A stretch of 64,000 nt of DNA. Source: JAJPIG01 sp035531675. GTDB lineage: Bacteria > Desulfobacterota > Binatia > Binatales > Binataceae. The position numbers and the translations under genes are program-made. Location: positions 44,321 through 108,320 of the forward strand of contig DATKSL010000016.1 in NCBI GenBank assembly GCA_035531675.1, read 5' to 3'. The notes under the pieces are model-generated. The model searched no databases, was not told the origin of the DNA, and saw only the letters and a program-made list of their open reading frames with translations. Shown here piece after piece: positions 34,253 to 42,984 of the stretch. The first letter of the stretch is position 1; each line of letters starts with the position of its first letter.

Positions 34253-35221
34253 CTAGGGTATCAGCAGTAGTTTTCCGGCTGAGTTTCGTGACTCGAGAAA
34301 TCGATGAGCCTCGATCGCCTGTGCGAGCGGAAAGCTCTTGCCGATCAGGATCTTGAGTTTGCCCTCGCGCATCAGCGCGAACGATCCTTCGATTCCCGCC
34401 CGCATCAAATCCGCGAACTGAAACACCGTGGGCAGCCCGAAAGCGGCCATCCTCAAGGACTTTCCAAACAGCACCAGCGGATTTACCGAATCCGGCGGAC
34501 CGCCGGCACGGCCGTAGAGAACGATCTGACCGAACGTCGCCAGGCATCCGAGTCCCTTCTCGAAGGTCGGCTTGCCGACCGCGTCGAGGATCAGGTTGGC
34601 GCCGCGTCCATCCGTCAGCCTCATCGTTTCGGCGGCGAAGTCCTGGCTCGCATAGTTGATCACCTCGTCGGCGCCATATTGCCGGGCGATTGCGGCCTTC
34701 GCATCACTGGAGACGGTGCCGATAACCCGCGCACCGGCCGCCTTCGCGATCTGGATCGCCGCCACCCCGACGCCGCCCGCGGCCGAATGGATTACTACTA
34801 CGTTACCCGGTTCAGTTTTGTACGCCGTGTGCAGCAGATGCCAGGCGGTGAGGACCTGGATCGGAAACGCGGCGCCGTCCTCGAAGCTCACGAAATCGGG
34901 CAGCGGAATTACTCCCGTGGCCGGCGCCAGGCAGTACTCGGCGTAGCTCTTGCGGGCGAATGCCGCCACCCGCATCCCGGGTCTGAGATTTTTGACGTCG
35001 GGCGCGACCTGCTCGATAACTCCGGCGGCTTCGAGGCCGGGGATATCGGGCAGGCTGGGCTTTATCATGTACTCGCCGCGGATAAAGAAAGTATCGGCGA
35101 AGTTGATGCCCGCCGCATGCACGCGTATCAGCACCAGGCCCGGGCGAAGTTCAGGGGTAGGGGCATCCGCCGGATGCATGACGCTGGCGTCGCCAGTCTT
35201 TTCGAATACGATCGCTTTCAC
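34253..35221 (-). CDS. Quinone oxidoreductase (MDR family, NADPH-dependent)
   Basis: A 322-residue medium-chain reductase of the zinc-free quinone oxidoreductase branch: RVHAAGINFADTFFIRGEY, DIPGLEAAGVIEQVAPDVK, the NADPH-binding HSAAGGVGVAAIQIAKAAGA, and GADEVINYAS. No structural zinc cysteines are visible. It would reduce quinones or alpha,beta-unsaturated ketones, products expected from aromatic ring oxidation. It precedes the FAH gene on the same strand and diverges from the amidase at 35506 across 284 bases. Physiological substrate is not determinable from sequence. Confidence 0.88.
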   Translation of the reverse strand: MKAIVFEKTGDASVMHPADAPTPELRPGLVLIRVHAAGINFADTFFIRGEYMIKPSLPDIPGLEAAGVIEQVAPDVKNLRPGMRVAAFARKSYAEYCLAPATGVIPLPDFVSFEDGAAFPIQVLTAWHLLHTAYKTEPGNVVVIHSAAGGVGVAAIQIAKAAGARVIGTVSSDAKAAIARQYGADEVINYASQDFAAETMRLTDGRGANLILDAVGKPTFEKGLGCLATFGQIVLYGRAGGPPDSVNPLVLFGKSLRMAAFGLPTVFQFADLMRAGIEGSFALMREGKLKILIGKSFPLAQAIEAHRFLESRNSAGKLLLIP

Positions 35222-35505
35222 GAAGTCCTCACAGTTCGGTTTGCGCGCATCCGCGAGAATGGCGCTTGTCGGTTCTCCGCCGAATCTACACCCGGGATTG
35301 AATTTCCGCGAGAGCTGAGGCTCGCCCGCGGCGACGAAATCGATATCGGCGGTTCCCCGCGAAGTAGGAATCGTGTAAGGCAGCAGATGCGCGGGGCGTT
35401 CAGTTTAGCTGTACGCCTGTCGTATATTTTGAGGGCAGGGCGACATGAATCCAACTCATTTAAAACCCGGGCGCGAGCGACCGACTGCTCTTCGGAGGAA
35501 CGGCC

Positions 35506-36915
35506 ATGACCGAGGCTGAGACTTGCTTTCTATCCGCCACGCAACTGCTGGACGCTTACCGGAAAAAGACGCTCTCGCCGGTGGAGGTCATCGAGGCGCT
35601 GGCAGGGAGAATCGAGGCGCTGAACCCAACTCTCAACGCCTACTGTCAGTTGCGCCTCGACGAAGCGCGCGCCGAAGCAAAAATCAGGGAGCGGGAGCTG
35701 GCGCAGGGCACTTTGATGCCGCTTCACGGCGTGCCCTTCTCGATCAAGGACATGACGGCGGTGGCCGGGATGCCCACGACCTTCGGTTCCAAGGCGATGG
35801 TCGACGCTATCGCCGCCGAAGATGCGCCGATCGTCGAGCGGCTCAAGCGCGCCGGCGCGATTTTCGTCGGCAAGACCAACCTTCCTGAGTTCGCTTACAA
35901 GGGCACCACCGACAACCTGCTGTTCGGTCCGACGCGCAACCCGTGGAATACGACGCGCATCGCCGGAGGCTCGAGCGGCGGGGCCGCGGCCGCGGTCGCC
36001 GCCGGCATGGGTCCGCTGGCGGAAGGGACCGACGGTGGCGGATCGATTCGAATACCGGCGAGTTGCTGCGGCGTGTATGGCCTGAAGCCCTCGGTGGGCC
36101 GCGTACCGCATACGCTCCTGCCCAACCGGTTTCTGCTCGCGGCGCATACCGGTCCGATCACGCGGACGGTGGCGGATGCTGCCCTGATGTTGGATGTGGT
36201 CGCCGGTCCGGACGAGCGGGATCCGCTATCGCTTCCGGCGGGCGAAAAGAGCTATCGCGCGGGTTTGAATGGCGGCGTGAAGGGCGCGCGCATCGCCTTC
36301 AGCGTCGACCTGGGGTTTGCAGTGGTGGCCCCTGAAATCGCCGAGATCACGAGGAACGCTGCGCAAGCCTTTTCCGAAGCCGGCGCCCAGGTAGAGGAAG
36401 TTCAGCTCGATTGTGGGAATCCGGAACCCGCGATGTGGGTGATGTGGCAGTCCTTGTACTCGACGATCGCCGACTTGGTCGATCTCGAACGATGGGCGCC
36501 GCAGATGACTCCTAACCTGGTTCAGATCATTCGCGACGGAGGACGGCTGAGCGCCCGCCAGTATCTGGGAGCGCTCACCTCAGCCAGTGCATTTTACGAT
36601 AAATTGCGCCTGGTCTTTGAGAAATACGAATTTATCCTGAGCCCTGTGCTCGCCTGCGAGCCGTTCGAGATCGGGATTGAAGGTCCGACGGAGATAAACG
36701 GTAAGCCGTGTCATCCCATTGTCGGTTGGTTGCTTACCTATCCGTTCAACATGACCGGCCATCCGGCCTGCTCGATTCCCTGCGGTTTCACGCGCAGCGG
36801 ACTGCCGGTCGGACTGCAGATCATCGCCCGGCGGCATCAGGACGCGGCCTTGCTGCGCGCCTCCGCCGCGTTCGAGTCGGCGCGGCCGTGGGCATCGCGA
36901 CGCCCGAACCTGTAG
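35506..36915 (+). CDS. Amidase signature family enzyme, second copy
   Basis: A 469-residue amidase, closer to GatA-type proteins than the one at 23998: KIRERE helix, FSIKDM with catalytic Lys, RIAGGSSGGAAAAVAAG with the cis-Ser, and EGTDGGGSIRIPASCCGVYG with the nucleophile. TCGGAGGAACGGCC precedes ATG 35506. No gatB or gatC partner is nearby, so tRNA amidation is unlikely; hydrolysis of an aryl amide or N-acyl compound fits the surrounding catabolic genes. The Rieske alpha gene begins 73 bases after its stop on the same strand, so an operon is plausible, with the amidase possibly releasing an aromatic amine or acid for oxidation. Confidence 0.88.
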   Translation: MTEAETCFLSATQLLDAYRKKTLSPVEVIEALAGRIEALNPTLNAYCQLRLDEARAEAKIRERELAQGTLMPLHGVPFSIKDMTAVAGMPTTFGSKAMVDAIAAEDAPIVERLKRAGAIFVGKTNLPEFAYKGTTDNLLFGPTRNPWNTTRIAGGSSGGAAAAVAAGMGPLAEGTDGGGSIRIPASCCGVYGLKPSVGRVPHTLLPNRFLLAAHTGPITRTVADAALMLDVVAGPDERDPLSLPAGEKSYRAGLNGGVKGARIAFSVDLGFAVVAPEIAEITRNAAQAFSEAGAQVEEVQLDCGNPEPAMWVMWQSLYSTIADLVDLERWAPQMTPNLVQIIRDGGRLSARQYLGALTSASAFYDKLRLVFEKYEFILSPVLACEPFEIGIEGPTEINGKPCHPIVGWLLTYPFNMTGHPACSIPCGFTRSGLPVGLQIIARRHQDAALLRASAAFESARPWASRRPNL

Positions 36916-36988
36916 CGGTCGGGATGCGTGCCGCCTTATAGTGGCGCTCGATGTTAAGGCAGGCACTAAATCGCCGGTGGTAAGACCG

Positions 36989-38320
36989 ATGAACCGAATC
37001 CACACTCAGACCAACGATTCGCGTTACGATTGGAATGCCCTGATGCACGACGGTCAGGTGCATCGCTCGCTCTACACGGACCCCGCGATCTTCGAGCTCG
37101 AGATGGTCAAGGTTTTCGGCGGCACCTGGACCTTCCTCGGCCATGAAAGCGAGATCGCCGAGCCCAACGACTTCATCACGCGCCGTCTCGGCCTGCGTCC
37201 GTTGATCATCACGCGCGATCGCGCCGGCAAAGTCCATGCGCTGCTGAATCGATGCTCTCATCGGGCGGCCACAGTCTGCCGTCTGCCGAGCGGCTCCGCC
37301 AAATTCTTCACCTGTCCTTACCACGGCTGGGCGTATACGAATCAGGGCGAGCTGGTGTCGGTGCCGGGCGAAGGCGCGTACGGTCCGGAATACCGGCGCG
37401 CGGACTACAACCTGGCCCATCTGCCGCGCGTCGACAGCTATCGCGGCTTCATCTTCGGCACGCTCAATCCTGAGGCCGGCCCGCTGGTCGAGTGCCTGGC
37501 GGGTGCGCGGCCGCTGCTCGATCAATGGCTCGATCGCTACCCGGGAACCGAAATCGTCGTGCGCAGCTCGGCGCAGCGGATGGTGATACGGGCGAACTGG
37601 AAGATGATCTACGACAACGCCGGCGACGGCTACCATCCGTCGTACTCTCATCGCTCGCTGCTGCAGATCGCGGCCGAGCGCTACGGCCCCGACTACGATA
37701 TGCAGTATTTCGGCAAATCGAGCGATCCCGACGACTCGCCGCTCTACGTCCAGTCGCTCGGCAACGGCCATACGTTTCTCGATCAGCGGCCGGAGATGCA
37801 CGCCGAGTCGGCCTGGCAGCGTCAGCGCCCGCAACCGGGCCGCGAAGCCTACGAGACGGCGCTGAAAGAGCGCGTCGGCGAAGAGGAGGCGCGCGGCCTG
37901 CTCGAGGTCGCGGTCGGCTCCGGCATGAACCTCAACATCTTTCCCAACCTGCTGATCGTCGGGAATCAGCTCCAGGTGCTGGAACCGCTCGCGGTCGATC
38001 GCTCGCAGGTCAACTGGTACGGGACCACGCTGAGCGGAGTGCCCGACGAGATCAACGTTTTGCGGATGCGCACGCAGGAAGATTTCCCGGCGCTGGGCGA
38101 CGTCGATGACAATGCGAACTTCGAGGCTTGCCAGGCCGGGCTCGCGATCCCCGAGCTCGAGTGGCTCGACGTCAGCCGTCATCTGCGAACCAAACGCGAG
38201 CAGGTCGATAGCCACGGCATCGTCACCGGTCCGGTGACCGATGACCTGCATCTCCGCGAGTACTACAAGGAATGGAAGCGCCTGATGAGCGCCGATCTCA
38301 AATTGACCGTCGAGCGCTAA
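36989..38320 (+). CDS. Rieske aromatic ring-hydroxylating dioxygenase, large (alpha) subunit
   Basis: A 443-residue alpha subunit. The Rieske cluster ligands are C89/H91 (NRCSHRAATVC) and C109/H112 (FTCPYHGW); the catalytic iron is held by H216 and H221 with bridging D213 in DNAGDGYHPSYSH. It would insert dioxygen into an aromatic ring with electrons from an NADH reductase, which is not in the window. ATG 36989 follows GGTGGTAAG; an in-frame GTG at 36941 adds 16 residues and is less likely. The beta subunit follows with a two-base gap, and a glutamine-synthetase-like gene is convergent just beyond. The substrate is unknown; an aniline-type amine is suggested by context. Confidence 0.92.
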   Translation: MNRIHTQTNDSRYDWNALMHDGQVHRSLYTDPAIFELEMVKVFGGTWTFLGHESEIAEPNDFITRRLGLRPLIITRDRAGKVHALLNRCSHRAATVCRLPSGSAKFFTCPYHGWAYTNQGELVSVPGEGAYGPEYRRADYNLAHLPRVDSYRGFIFGTLNPEAGPLVECLAGARPLLDQWLDRYPGTEIVVRSSAQRMVIRANWKMIYDNAGDGYHPSYSHRSLLQIAAERYGPDYDMQYFGKSSDPDDSPLYVQSLGNGHTFLDQRPEMHAESAWQRQRPQPGREAYETALKERVGEEEARGLLEVAVGSGMNLNIFPNLLIVGNQLQVLEPLAVDRSQVNWYGTTLSGVPDEINVLRMRTQEDFPALGDVDDNANFEACQAGLAIPELEWLDVSRHLRTKREQVDSHGIVTGPVTDDLHLREYYKEWKRLMSADLKLTVER

Positions 38321-38322
38321 CC

Positions 38323-38910
38323 ATGGCCCAGGTGAAATCCAAGCCGACTCCCGCTTCCTCGTTCTATCTCAACGACCGTTTTTATGAGCGGCTGTGCCGG
38401 ATCGCTCGCGAGTGGTCGACCGCCGGTGAAGCGGCGGGCGCCGATCTGCGTCAAACCTGCGAGGGGCTGTTGTTTCGCGAGGCGCGGCTGCTCGACGACG
38501 GCGAGTTCGAGCCATGGCTCGGCCTGTTCAGCCGCGAATGCGCTTACTGGATTCCCGCCAGTTATCCGCCGGGCGATCCGCGCCGCGAGGTGTCGCAGGA
38601 ATTCAACGATCGGCGCCGGCTGGAGGATCGCGTCGCGCGCATCCGTACCGGGCACGCCTACTCGCAGGTCCCGCCCACGCGGACCAGCCATCTGCTCGCC
38701 AACCTGGAAGTGGCGGCGATCGGTCCGGCCGAACTCCGCGCGCGAGCGAGTTTCGCGATCCACACCTATCGCATGGAAGTGCATCGCACGCTGGCCGGAT
38801 GGTGCGGTTACGTTCTGATTCGCGAAGACGGCGACTGGAAGATCCAGCTCAAGCAGATCAACCTGATCGATGCCGACCAGGGGCAGGAGAACAATTCGTT
38901 CTTTCTCTAG
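38323..38910 (+). CDS. Rieske aromatic ring-hydroxylating dioxygenase, small (beta) subunit
   Basis: A 195-residue beta subunit with the SnoaL-like cone fold: LLFREARLLDDGEFEPWLGLF, AYWIPASYPPGDP, RTGHAYSQVPPTRTSHLLAN and GDWKIQLKQINLIDAD are standard segments. Beta subunits stabilise the alpha3beta3 oxygenase. ATG 38323 comes two bases after the alpha stop, so translation is probably coupled despite a weak ribosome site; an upstream in-frame start inside alpha is rejected. It ends 12 bases before the convergent glutamine-synthetase-like gene. A related but distinct beta subunit is at 53767. Confidence 0.92.
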   Translation: MAQVKSKPTPASSFYLNDRFYERLCRIAREWSTAGEAAGADLRQTCEGLLFREARLLDDGEFEPWLGLFSRECAYWIPASYPPGDPRREVSQEFNDRRRLEDRVARIRTGHAYSQVPPTRTSHLLANLEVAAIGPAELRARASFAIHTYRMEVHRTLAGWCGYVLIREDGDWKIQLKQINLIDADQGQENNSFFL

Positions 38911-38922
38911 CGCCGCAGGATT

Positions 38923-40449
38923 CTAGAAAAGTTCGAAATACTCGCGCTGCTCCCATTCGGTGACCCGATCGCGGCAGTCCTCGAGGGTGAGGCCGGCCGA
39001 GTCAAGATATTGCATGAACCGTCCCAGCTCCGATGCCTTGAGCTTCGCGATGTAGTCGATAACTTCCGCGCCGAACTGCGTCTCGAACAGCCGGTCCTGC
39101 TTCAGCGCCGCCAGCGCTTCCGGCAAAGACACCGGCAGAGTCGCTTTGCCGGCTGCCGCGTAGGGCAGCTCGTCGGGCGGCCCGGGGTCGATGCGGTTGA
39201 TGATCCCGTCGAGCCCCGACACGATCTGCGAAGCCATGTACAGATAAGGATTCGCGGCCGGCTCACCGGCGCGGTTTTCGATATGCACGCTCGGCTGATC
39301 GCCGGCGCCCTGCACCCGGAGCATCGCGGCCTTGTTGTCGATCGCCCAGGTGACGCGGTCGGGAGCTAACGAATTTGGCTTGAACCGCCGGTAGCCGTTG
39401 ATAGTCGGGGTGCTGAACACGCTGGCCGCGGCGGCATGCTTGAGGATACCGCCCATAAACCTCAGACCGATTTCTGACAGCGGCTCATCCGGCGTCGACG
39501 CCATGAACGCGTTGGTGCCGGAATCGCGATGCAGGAGCGACTGATGAAGATGCCAGCCGCTGGTGAAGAACTCGCCCAGCGCGGGCTTGCACATGAACGA
39601 CGCGTGATAGCCATTTCGCCGGCAGATTTGCCGGGCGGCGCTGCGGAAAAACACCATCGCATCCGCCGCCGCGAGCCCCGCCAGCGGATCGAAGGTGAAT
39701 TCCTGCTGCCCGGGGCCGAACTCGGCCTCGAGGGTGCGCAGCGGCAGGCCGGCGCCCTCCAGGTTCTTGCGCAGCACCTGAAGGATCTGGTCGACCTCGT
39801 CGATCTGAGCTTCGTTCGCAAGCTGAAAGCCGCGGGTTACCGGGCGCACCCGTGCGGGCGGCGGCGGCACGCCCACCGCACCGACGTGCTCGATTTCGAG
39901 CATCGGATCGTCGAGCCGGGTCAGATACCATTCGACTTCCAGGCCGGCCAGGTACTCGAAGCCATGCCGGTGCAGCTCGTCGAGCGCGCGGCGCATCTGG
40001 TAGCGCGGCGCATACGGGAACGGCTCGCCGTTCGGAAAATAGACGTCCCCCGTCACCCAGCCGGTGCCGGGCGACCACGGCAGGAGCCGGAAAGTGGTCG
40101 GGTCGGGGACGACAATAATGTCCGAGCAGCCCTCCATCTCGGCGCGGCCGAAGCCGCCGCCTTTTTCAAACGGATTAAAGACGAAGGCGTTGCCGGTATC
40201 GAAAATAAACAGGGCGTTGGTGAACGCCAGGCCGTTTTCCATCGCGCCGCTGAATGCCCGCGCCGTAAGCAGCTTGGCGCGCAGTACCCCGTGCTGGTCG
40301 GCGATCGAGACGCGCACGGTTTCGATCGCGCCCGAGTCGAGCTGGCTGATCACGCGTGCGGCCGCTTCCTTCTGATCGTCGGTCCAGAGGCCGTGAGACC
40401 CGATGAATCCGGGCCTGCCAATCGTCGATGTGCGAGTGTCCGCTGCCAT
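38923..40449 (-). CDS. Glutamine-synthetase-like ligase (possible gamma-glutamyl-amine synthetase)
   Basis: A 508-residue GS-superfamily protein. The catalytic barrel is intact in outline: LEVEWYL and EAEFGPGQQEFTF supply metal glutamates, SGWHLHQSL the catalytic His, and HIENRAGEPAANPYLYMA the ATP and ammonia/amine region; it ends TEWEQREYFELF, typical of GS. It lacks the strict housekeeping GlnA signatures, for example the adenylylation Tyr motif. Convergent Rieske subunits and a nearby amidase recall aniline oxidation clusters, where a GS-like protein forms gamma-glutamylanilide before oxygenation. Polyamine or ethanolamine glutamylation is an alternative. It diverges from a second Rieske gene across 143 bases. 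Confidence 0.82.
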   Translation of the reverse strand: MAADTRTSTIGRPGFIGSHGLWTDDQKEAAARVISQLDSGAIETVRVSIADQHGVLRAKLLTARAFSGAMENGLAFTNALFIFDTGNAFVFNPFEKGGGFGRAEMEGCSDIIVVPDPTTFRLLPWSPGTGWVTGDVYFPNGEPFPYAPRYQMRRALDELHRHGFEYLAGLEVEWYLTRLDDPMLEIEHVGAVGVPPPPARVRPVTRGFQLANEAQIDEVDQILQVLRKNLEGAGLPLRTLEAEFGPGQQEFTFDPLAGLAAADAMVFFRSAARQICRRNGYHASFMCKPALGEFFTSGWHLHQSLLHRDSGTNAFMASTPDEPLSEIGLRFMGGILKHAAAASVFSTPTINGYRRFKPNSLAPDRVTWAIDNKAAMLRVQGAGDQPSVHIENRAGEPAANPYLYMASQIVSGLDGIINRIDPGPPDELPYAAAGKATLPVSLPEALAALKQDRLFETQFGAEVIDYIAKLKASELGRFMQYLDSAGLTLEDCRDRVTEWEQREYFELF

Positions 40450-40592
40450 GGGTTTGTCCGTCGCCTGCCTTTAGCGTTACTGCGTCCAAACACTCTAACA
40501 GGAAAGGCTTCTCATACCGGAGTTCCCTTGCCTTTTCAGGACGCTTGCCTGATGCTTATCGACGGCGCCTGGTTTGATGCCGGGACAGCAAG

Positions 40593-41819
40593 ATGGCGAT
40601 TGCAAAAGACACGACGGAGTCGGCCGCGACCTATTCCCCTAACCGCTTCCTGAGCCGTTACCGGGAGCTGCTGGGCACCGGCCCGGTGCCGATCGAGCCG
40701 TTCATATCGCCGGACTACTTCGCTCGCGAACGCGCCACGATTTTCAGGCATTGCTGGCTGAACATCGGCCGTGTTGAGCAGCTTCCGAAGCCGGGAGACT
40801 TCTTCACCAAAGAGCTCGAGGTTTGCGACGCGAACGTCCTGGTCTTGCGGGGCCGCGACGGGCAGCTCAGAGCCTTCCACAATGTTTGCCAGCATCGCGG
40901 GAACCGGCTCGTCTGGGAACAGCACGGCAACTGCGGAAGTCATGTCAGCTGTCGTTACCACGGCTGGAGCTACGACACCACGGGCGCCCTCGCCCTGGCC
41001 ACCGACGCCGAGAATTTCTGGAACCTGCAGCCCGCAGCCCATCACCTCGCACCGATTGCGGTCGATACCTGGAAGGGCTTCATCTTTATCAATCTGGAGC
41101 CCACCCCGGCTGAACCGCTGCGCGAATATCTCGGCGAGCTCGCCGAGCTGCTCGACGACTATCCCTTCGAGCAGCTCACGACCTGCTTTGCTTACTCGGT
41201 TCGCGAGCGGGCGAACTGGAAGATCGCCGCTACCTCACAAGAGGAAGGCTATCACGTCCCGTACATCCACCATCAATCGCACGGACGCGCAATCTATTCC
41301 GATAAGCGCGGCAACTACCGTTCGATCGATATCCAGCTATTCGGACGCCATCACCGGATCCTGACCTCTCCGAACCTGGATTTTCAGCCGAGCGCGGTCG
41401 AAAAGATCGCCGGCATGCATACGGCGGGTTTTGTTGACGCCTTTGCGGAGAATGGCGCCGCGGCGAAAACCGAAAGCCAGCGCTCCATACCCGGGTACTA
41501 CAGCTTCTTTCCTAATTTTCATCTGCTGGCACTGCAGGGAAATTACCTCGCCTACAACTTCTGGCCCCTGACGGTGAATGAAACTTTATGGGAGATCCGT
41601 GCGTTCTATCCCGAACCCAAAACTATCGGCGAACGGTTCGCGCTCGAGTACGGACGCTCTGCGGCCAGAGATATCGTGTCCGAAGATATTCCTCTCCATG
41701 AAGCAATCCAGTCGAGCCTTCGTGCCGGAGCGATCTCTCATTTTACTTTCCATGATGAGGAAACCTGCTGCCGCCATACGATGAAGCTGGTCGATGACTA
41801 CGTCAACGGTGCGGCCTGA
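40593..41819 (+). CDS. Rieske oxygenase, lone alpha subunit with Glu at the bridging position
   Basis: A 408-residue Rieske non-heme iron oxygenase. The cluster ligands are C99/H101 (NVCQHRGN) and C120/H123 (SCRYHGW); iron ligands are H221 and H226 in EEGYHVPYIHHQ. The residue that bridges Rieske and iron sites is E218 instead of the usual Asp, as known for carnitine monooxygenase. This suggests a monooxygenase or demethylase acting on an amine or aromatic methyl compound rather than a classic cis-dihydroxylating enzyme. No beta subunit follows; instead a small helical protein gene begins 20 bases downstream. The reductase is not visible in the window. Confidence 0.9.
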   Translation: MAIAKDTTESAATYSPNRFLSRYRELLGTGPVPIEPFISPDYFARERATIFRHCWLNIGRVEQLPKPGDFFTKELEVCDANVLVLRGRDGQLRAFHNVCQHRGNRLVWEQHGNCGSHVSCRYHGWSYDTTGALALATDAENFWNLQPAAHHLAPIAVDTWKGFIFINLEPTPAEPLREYLGELAELLDDYPFEQLTTCFAYSVRERANWKIAATSQEEGYHVPYIHHQSHGRAIYSDKRGNYRSIDIQLFGRHHRILTSPNLDFQPSAVEKIAGMHTAGFVDAFAENGAAAKTESQRSIPGYYSFFPNFHLLALQGNYLAYNFWPLTVNETLWEIRAFYPEPKTIGERFALEYGRSAARDIVSEDIPLHEAIQSSLRAGAISHFTFHDEETCCRHTMKLVDDYVNGAA

Positions 41820-41838
41820 AGCTCGGGGCTCGCACGCC

Positions 41839-42156
41839 ATGATGAATCCGCTGCCCGCCGAATTTGCGGATCTTGAGCCCTTTATCGGCTGGGCGCTCGA
41901 GTCCGAGCGCGAGCGCAACGCGAAACGTTACGCCACGGAAATGATCGATATCCAGCGCTTTCACGACGCGATGGTTGCTCGCGCCGAGGCAGCGATAGCG
42001 TACCTTGATCGTAAAGGCTTCGAGAATCTCGACCCGGCCGATCGCGAACTGCTGAACATGCTGCTGTCGCTCGCAGAGGTCGCTCCCGCGGTTACGTTCT
42101 ACAACAGTCCCCAGGTTTCCGGTGGCGTCGATCCGAAACGGGTCGTGCCCGGTTAA
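41839..42156 (+). CDS. Small helical protein associated with Rieske genes
   Basis: A 105-residue protein, mostly helical: NPLPAEFADLEPFIGWALES, RERNAKRYATEMIDIQ, MVARAEAAIAYLDRKG and LLNMLLSLAEVAPAVTFYN. I recognise the pattern from uncharacterised proteins encoded beside Rieske or LLM oxygenase genes, but not a named family. There are no membrane segments or cysteines. ATG 41839 (or 41842) is favoured because similar proteins begin with the NPLPAEF segment; an ATG at 41794 overlaps the Rieske gene end. It may be an accessory or assembly protein of the lone oxygenase; this is inference from position. Confidence 0.65.
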   Translation: MMNPLPAEFADLEPFIGWALESERERNAKRYATEMIDIQRFHDAMVARAEAAIAYLDRKGFENLDPADRELLNMLLSLAEVAPAVTFYNSPQVSGGVDPKRVVPG

Positions 42157-42570
42157 CCTGGTCGGCTCGCCCCTCAGTTTCGTTCGCCGATAGCGCCGCC
42201 TGATGTTCGCCGCGGCGCAGAAATCGCGCGCCGCGCTGGTTACGCCCACGCCTGCCGCAGCCGCGGCCGGCGCGATCGTGATGATCGGATGCGCGCTACG
42301 GCGTAGCGATCGATCCGGCCACCTAACAGTCTGAGTCCATCGGCTCCCAGCCGGCAGAGGGCAGTCCGCCCGAGCAAGCTGAAGCGTCGCTCAATGCGCC
42401 TTGTTCTACAGCTCATATATGACGCTAAATTGATTTTATTGTCTTTAACTTATTCAAACTAAAAAGTATTTACGATGACAGTAATTAACTAGGTTTGACT
42501 TTCTACCTGAATGACCCTAGGTTGCCTGGCGAAGATCAGTGGAGCTCGACATTTCCGAGGAGGCTTCGAG
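42157..42570. promoter_or_regulatory. AT-rich intergenic region with candidate promoter
   Basis: About 410 bases without a gene. The part from 42410 to 42500 is strikingly AT-rich for this window, a likely regulatory region. A candidate promoter is TTGACT (42495-42500), 17 bases, TAGGTT (42518-42523), which would leave a short leader before the secreted-protein gene at 42571. The first 250 bases are GC-rich and hold nothing recognised. Confidence 0.35.
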
Positions 42571-42897
42571 ATGAAGACGGTTGTCTTTGGCAAGAACGGT
42601 AAAAGGAGGCGCGCCCGCGCAGCCTTGCTCGCGCTCGCAGTTTCGGCGCTGCTTGGTTCTGTCGCATTAGCCGATTCCGCCGCGACGAGGCAGCCGGAGG
42701 GTCTGAGAAACGAGCAGCAGCTCCGCAAACAGCGTCAGCAGGAATATACCCGCGAGCATTCGGACCCATCGGGGAAGGTTCGTCCGGACGCCTACGTCAA
42801 GGGGATCGAACATACCCGCCAGATGAAGGTGGCGCCCTATATCGGTGCGCGACCTCTCGGCGAAGCCTCGCCCGTACCGAAAGGCAAGAAACCTTAA
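42571..42897 (+). CDS. Small secreted protein, unknown
   Basis: A 108-residue protein with a clear Sec signal: basic KNGKRRRAR start, hydrophobic AALLALAVSALLGSVALA, and a cleavage site near residue 38 (ALA-DS). The mature part of about 70 residues is charged and polar, with RQPEGLRNEQQLRKQRQQEY, DPSGKVRPDAYVKGIEHT and a Lys-rich end; no family is recognised. GAGGAGG eight bases before ATG 42571 fixes the start over an earlier in-frame ATG at 42511. The 1311-residue secreted protein gene begins 87 bases later on the same strand, so the two may act together outside the cytoplasm. Confidence 0.65.
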   Translation: MKTVVFGKNGKRRRARAALLALAVSALLGSVALADSAATRQPEGLRNEQQLRKQRQQEYTREHSDPSGKVRPDAYVKGIEHTRQMKVAPYIGARPLGEASPVPKGKKP

Positions 42898-42984
42898 CAA
42901 GAGTAACTGACCGGGGGGCGATGCTTTCCGACTCATCTATCTCGGCTCGCAGGCGGCCTTGGTAACGGCCGCGGGGGAACCAAA

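Noticed and set aside
36821..38251. Minus-strand 476-codon open frame opposite the Rieske alpha gene
   Set aside because: Shadow frame; the plus strand has intact Rieske and iron-binding motifs.
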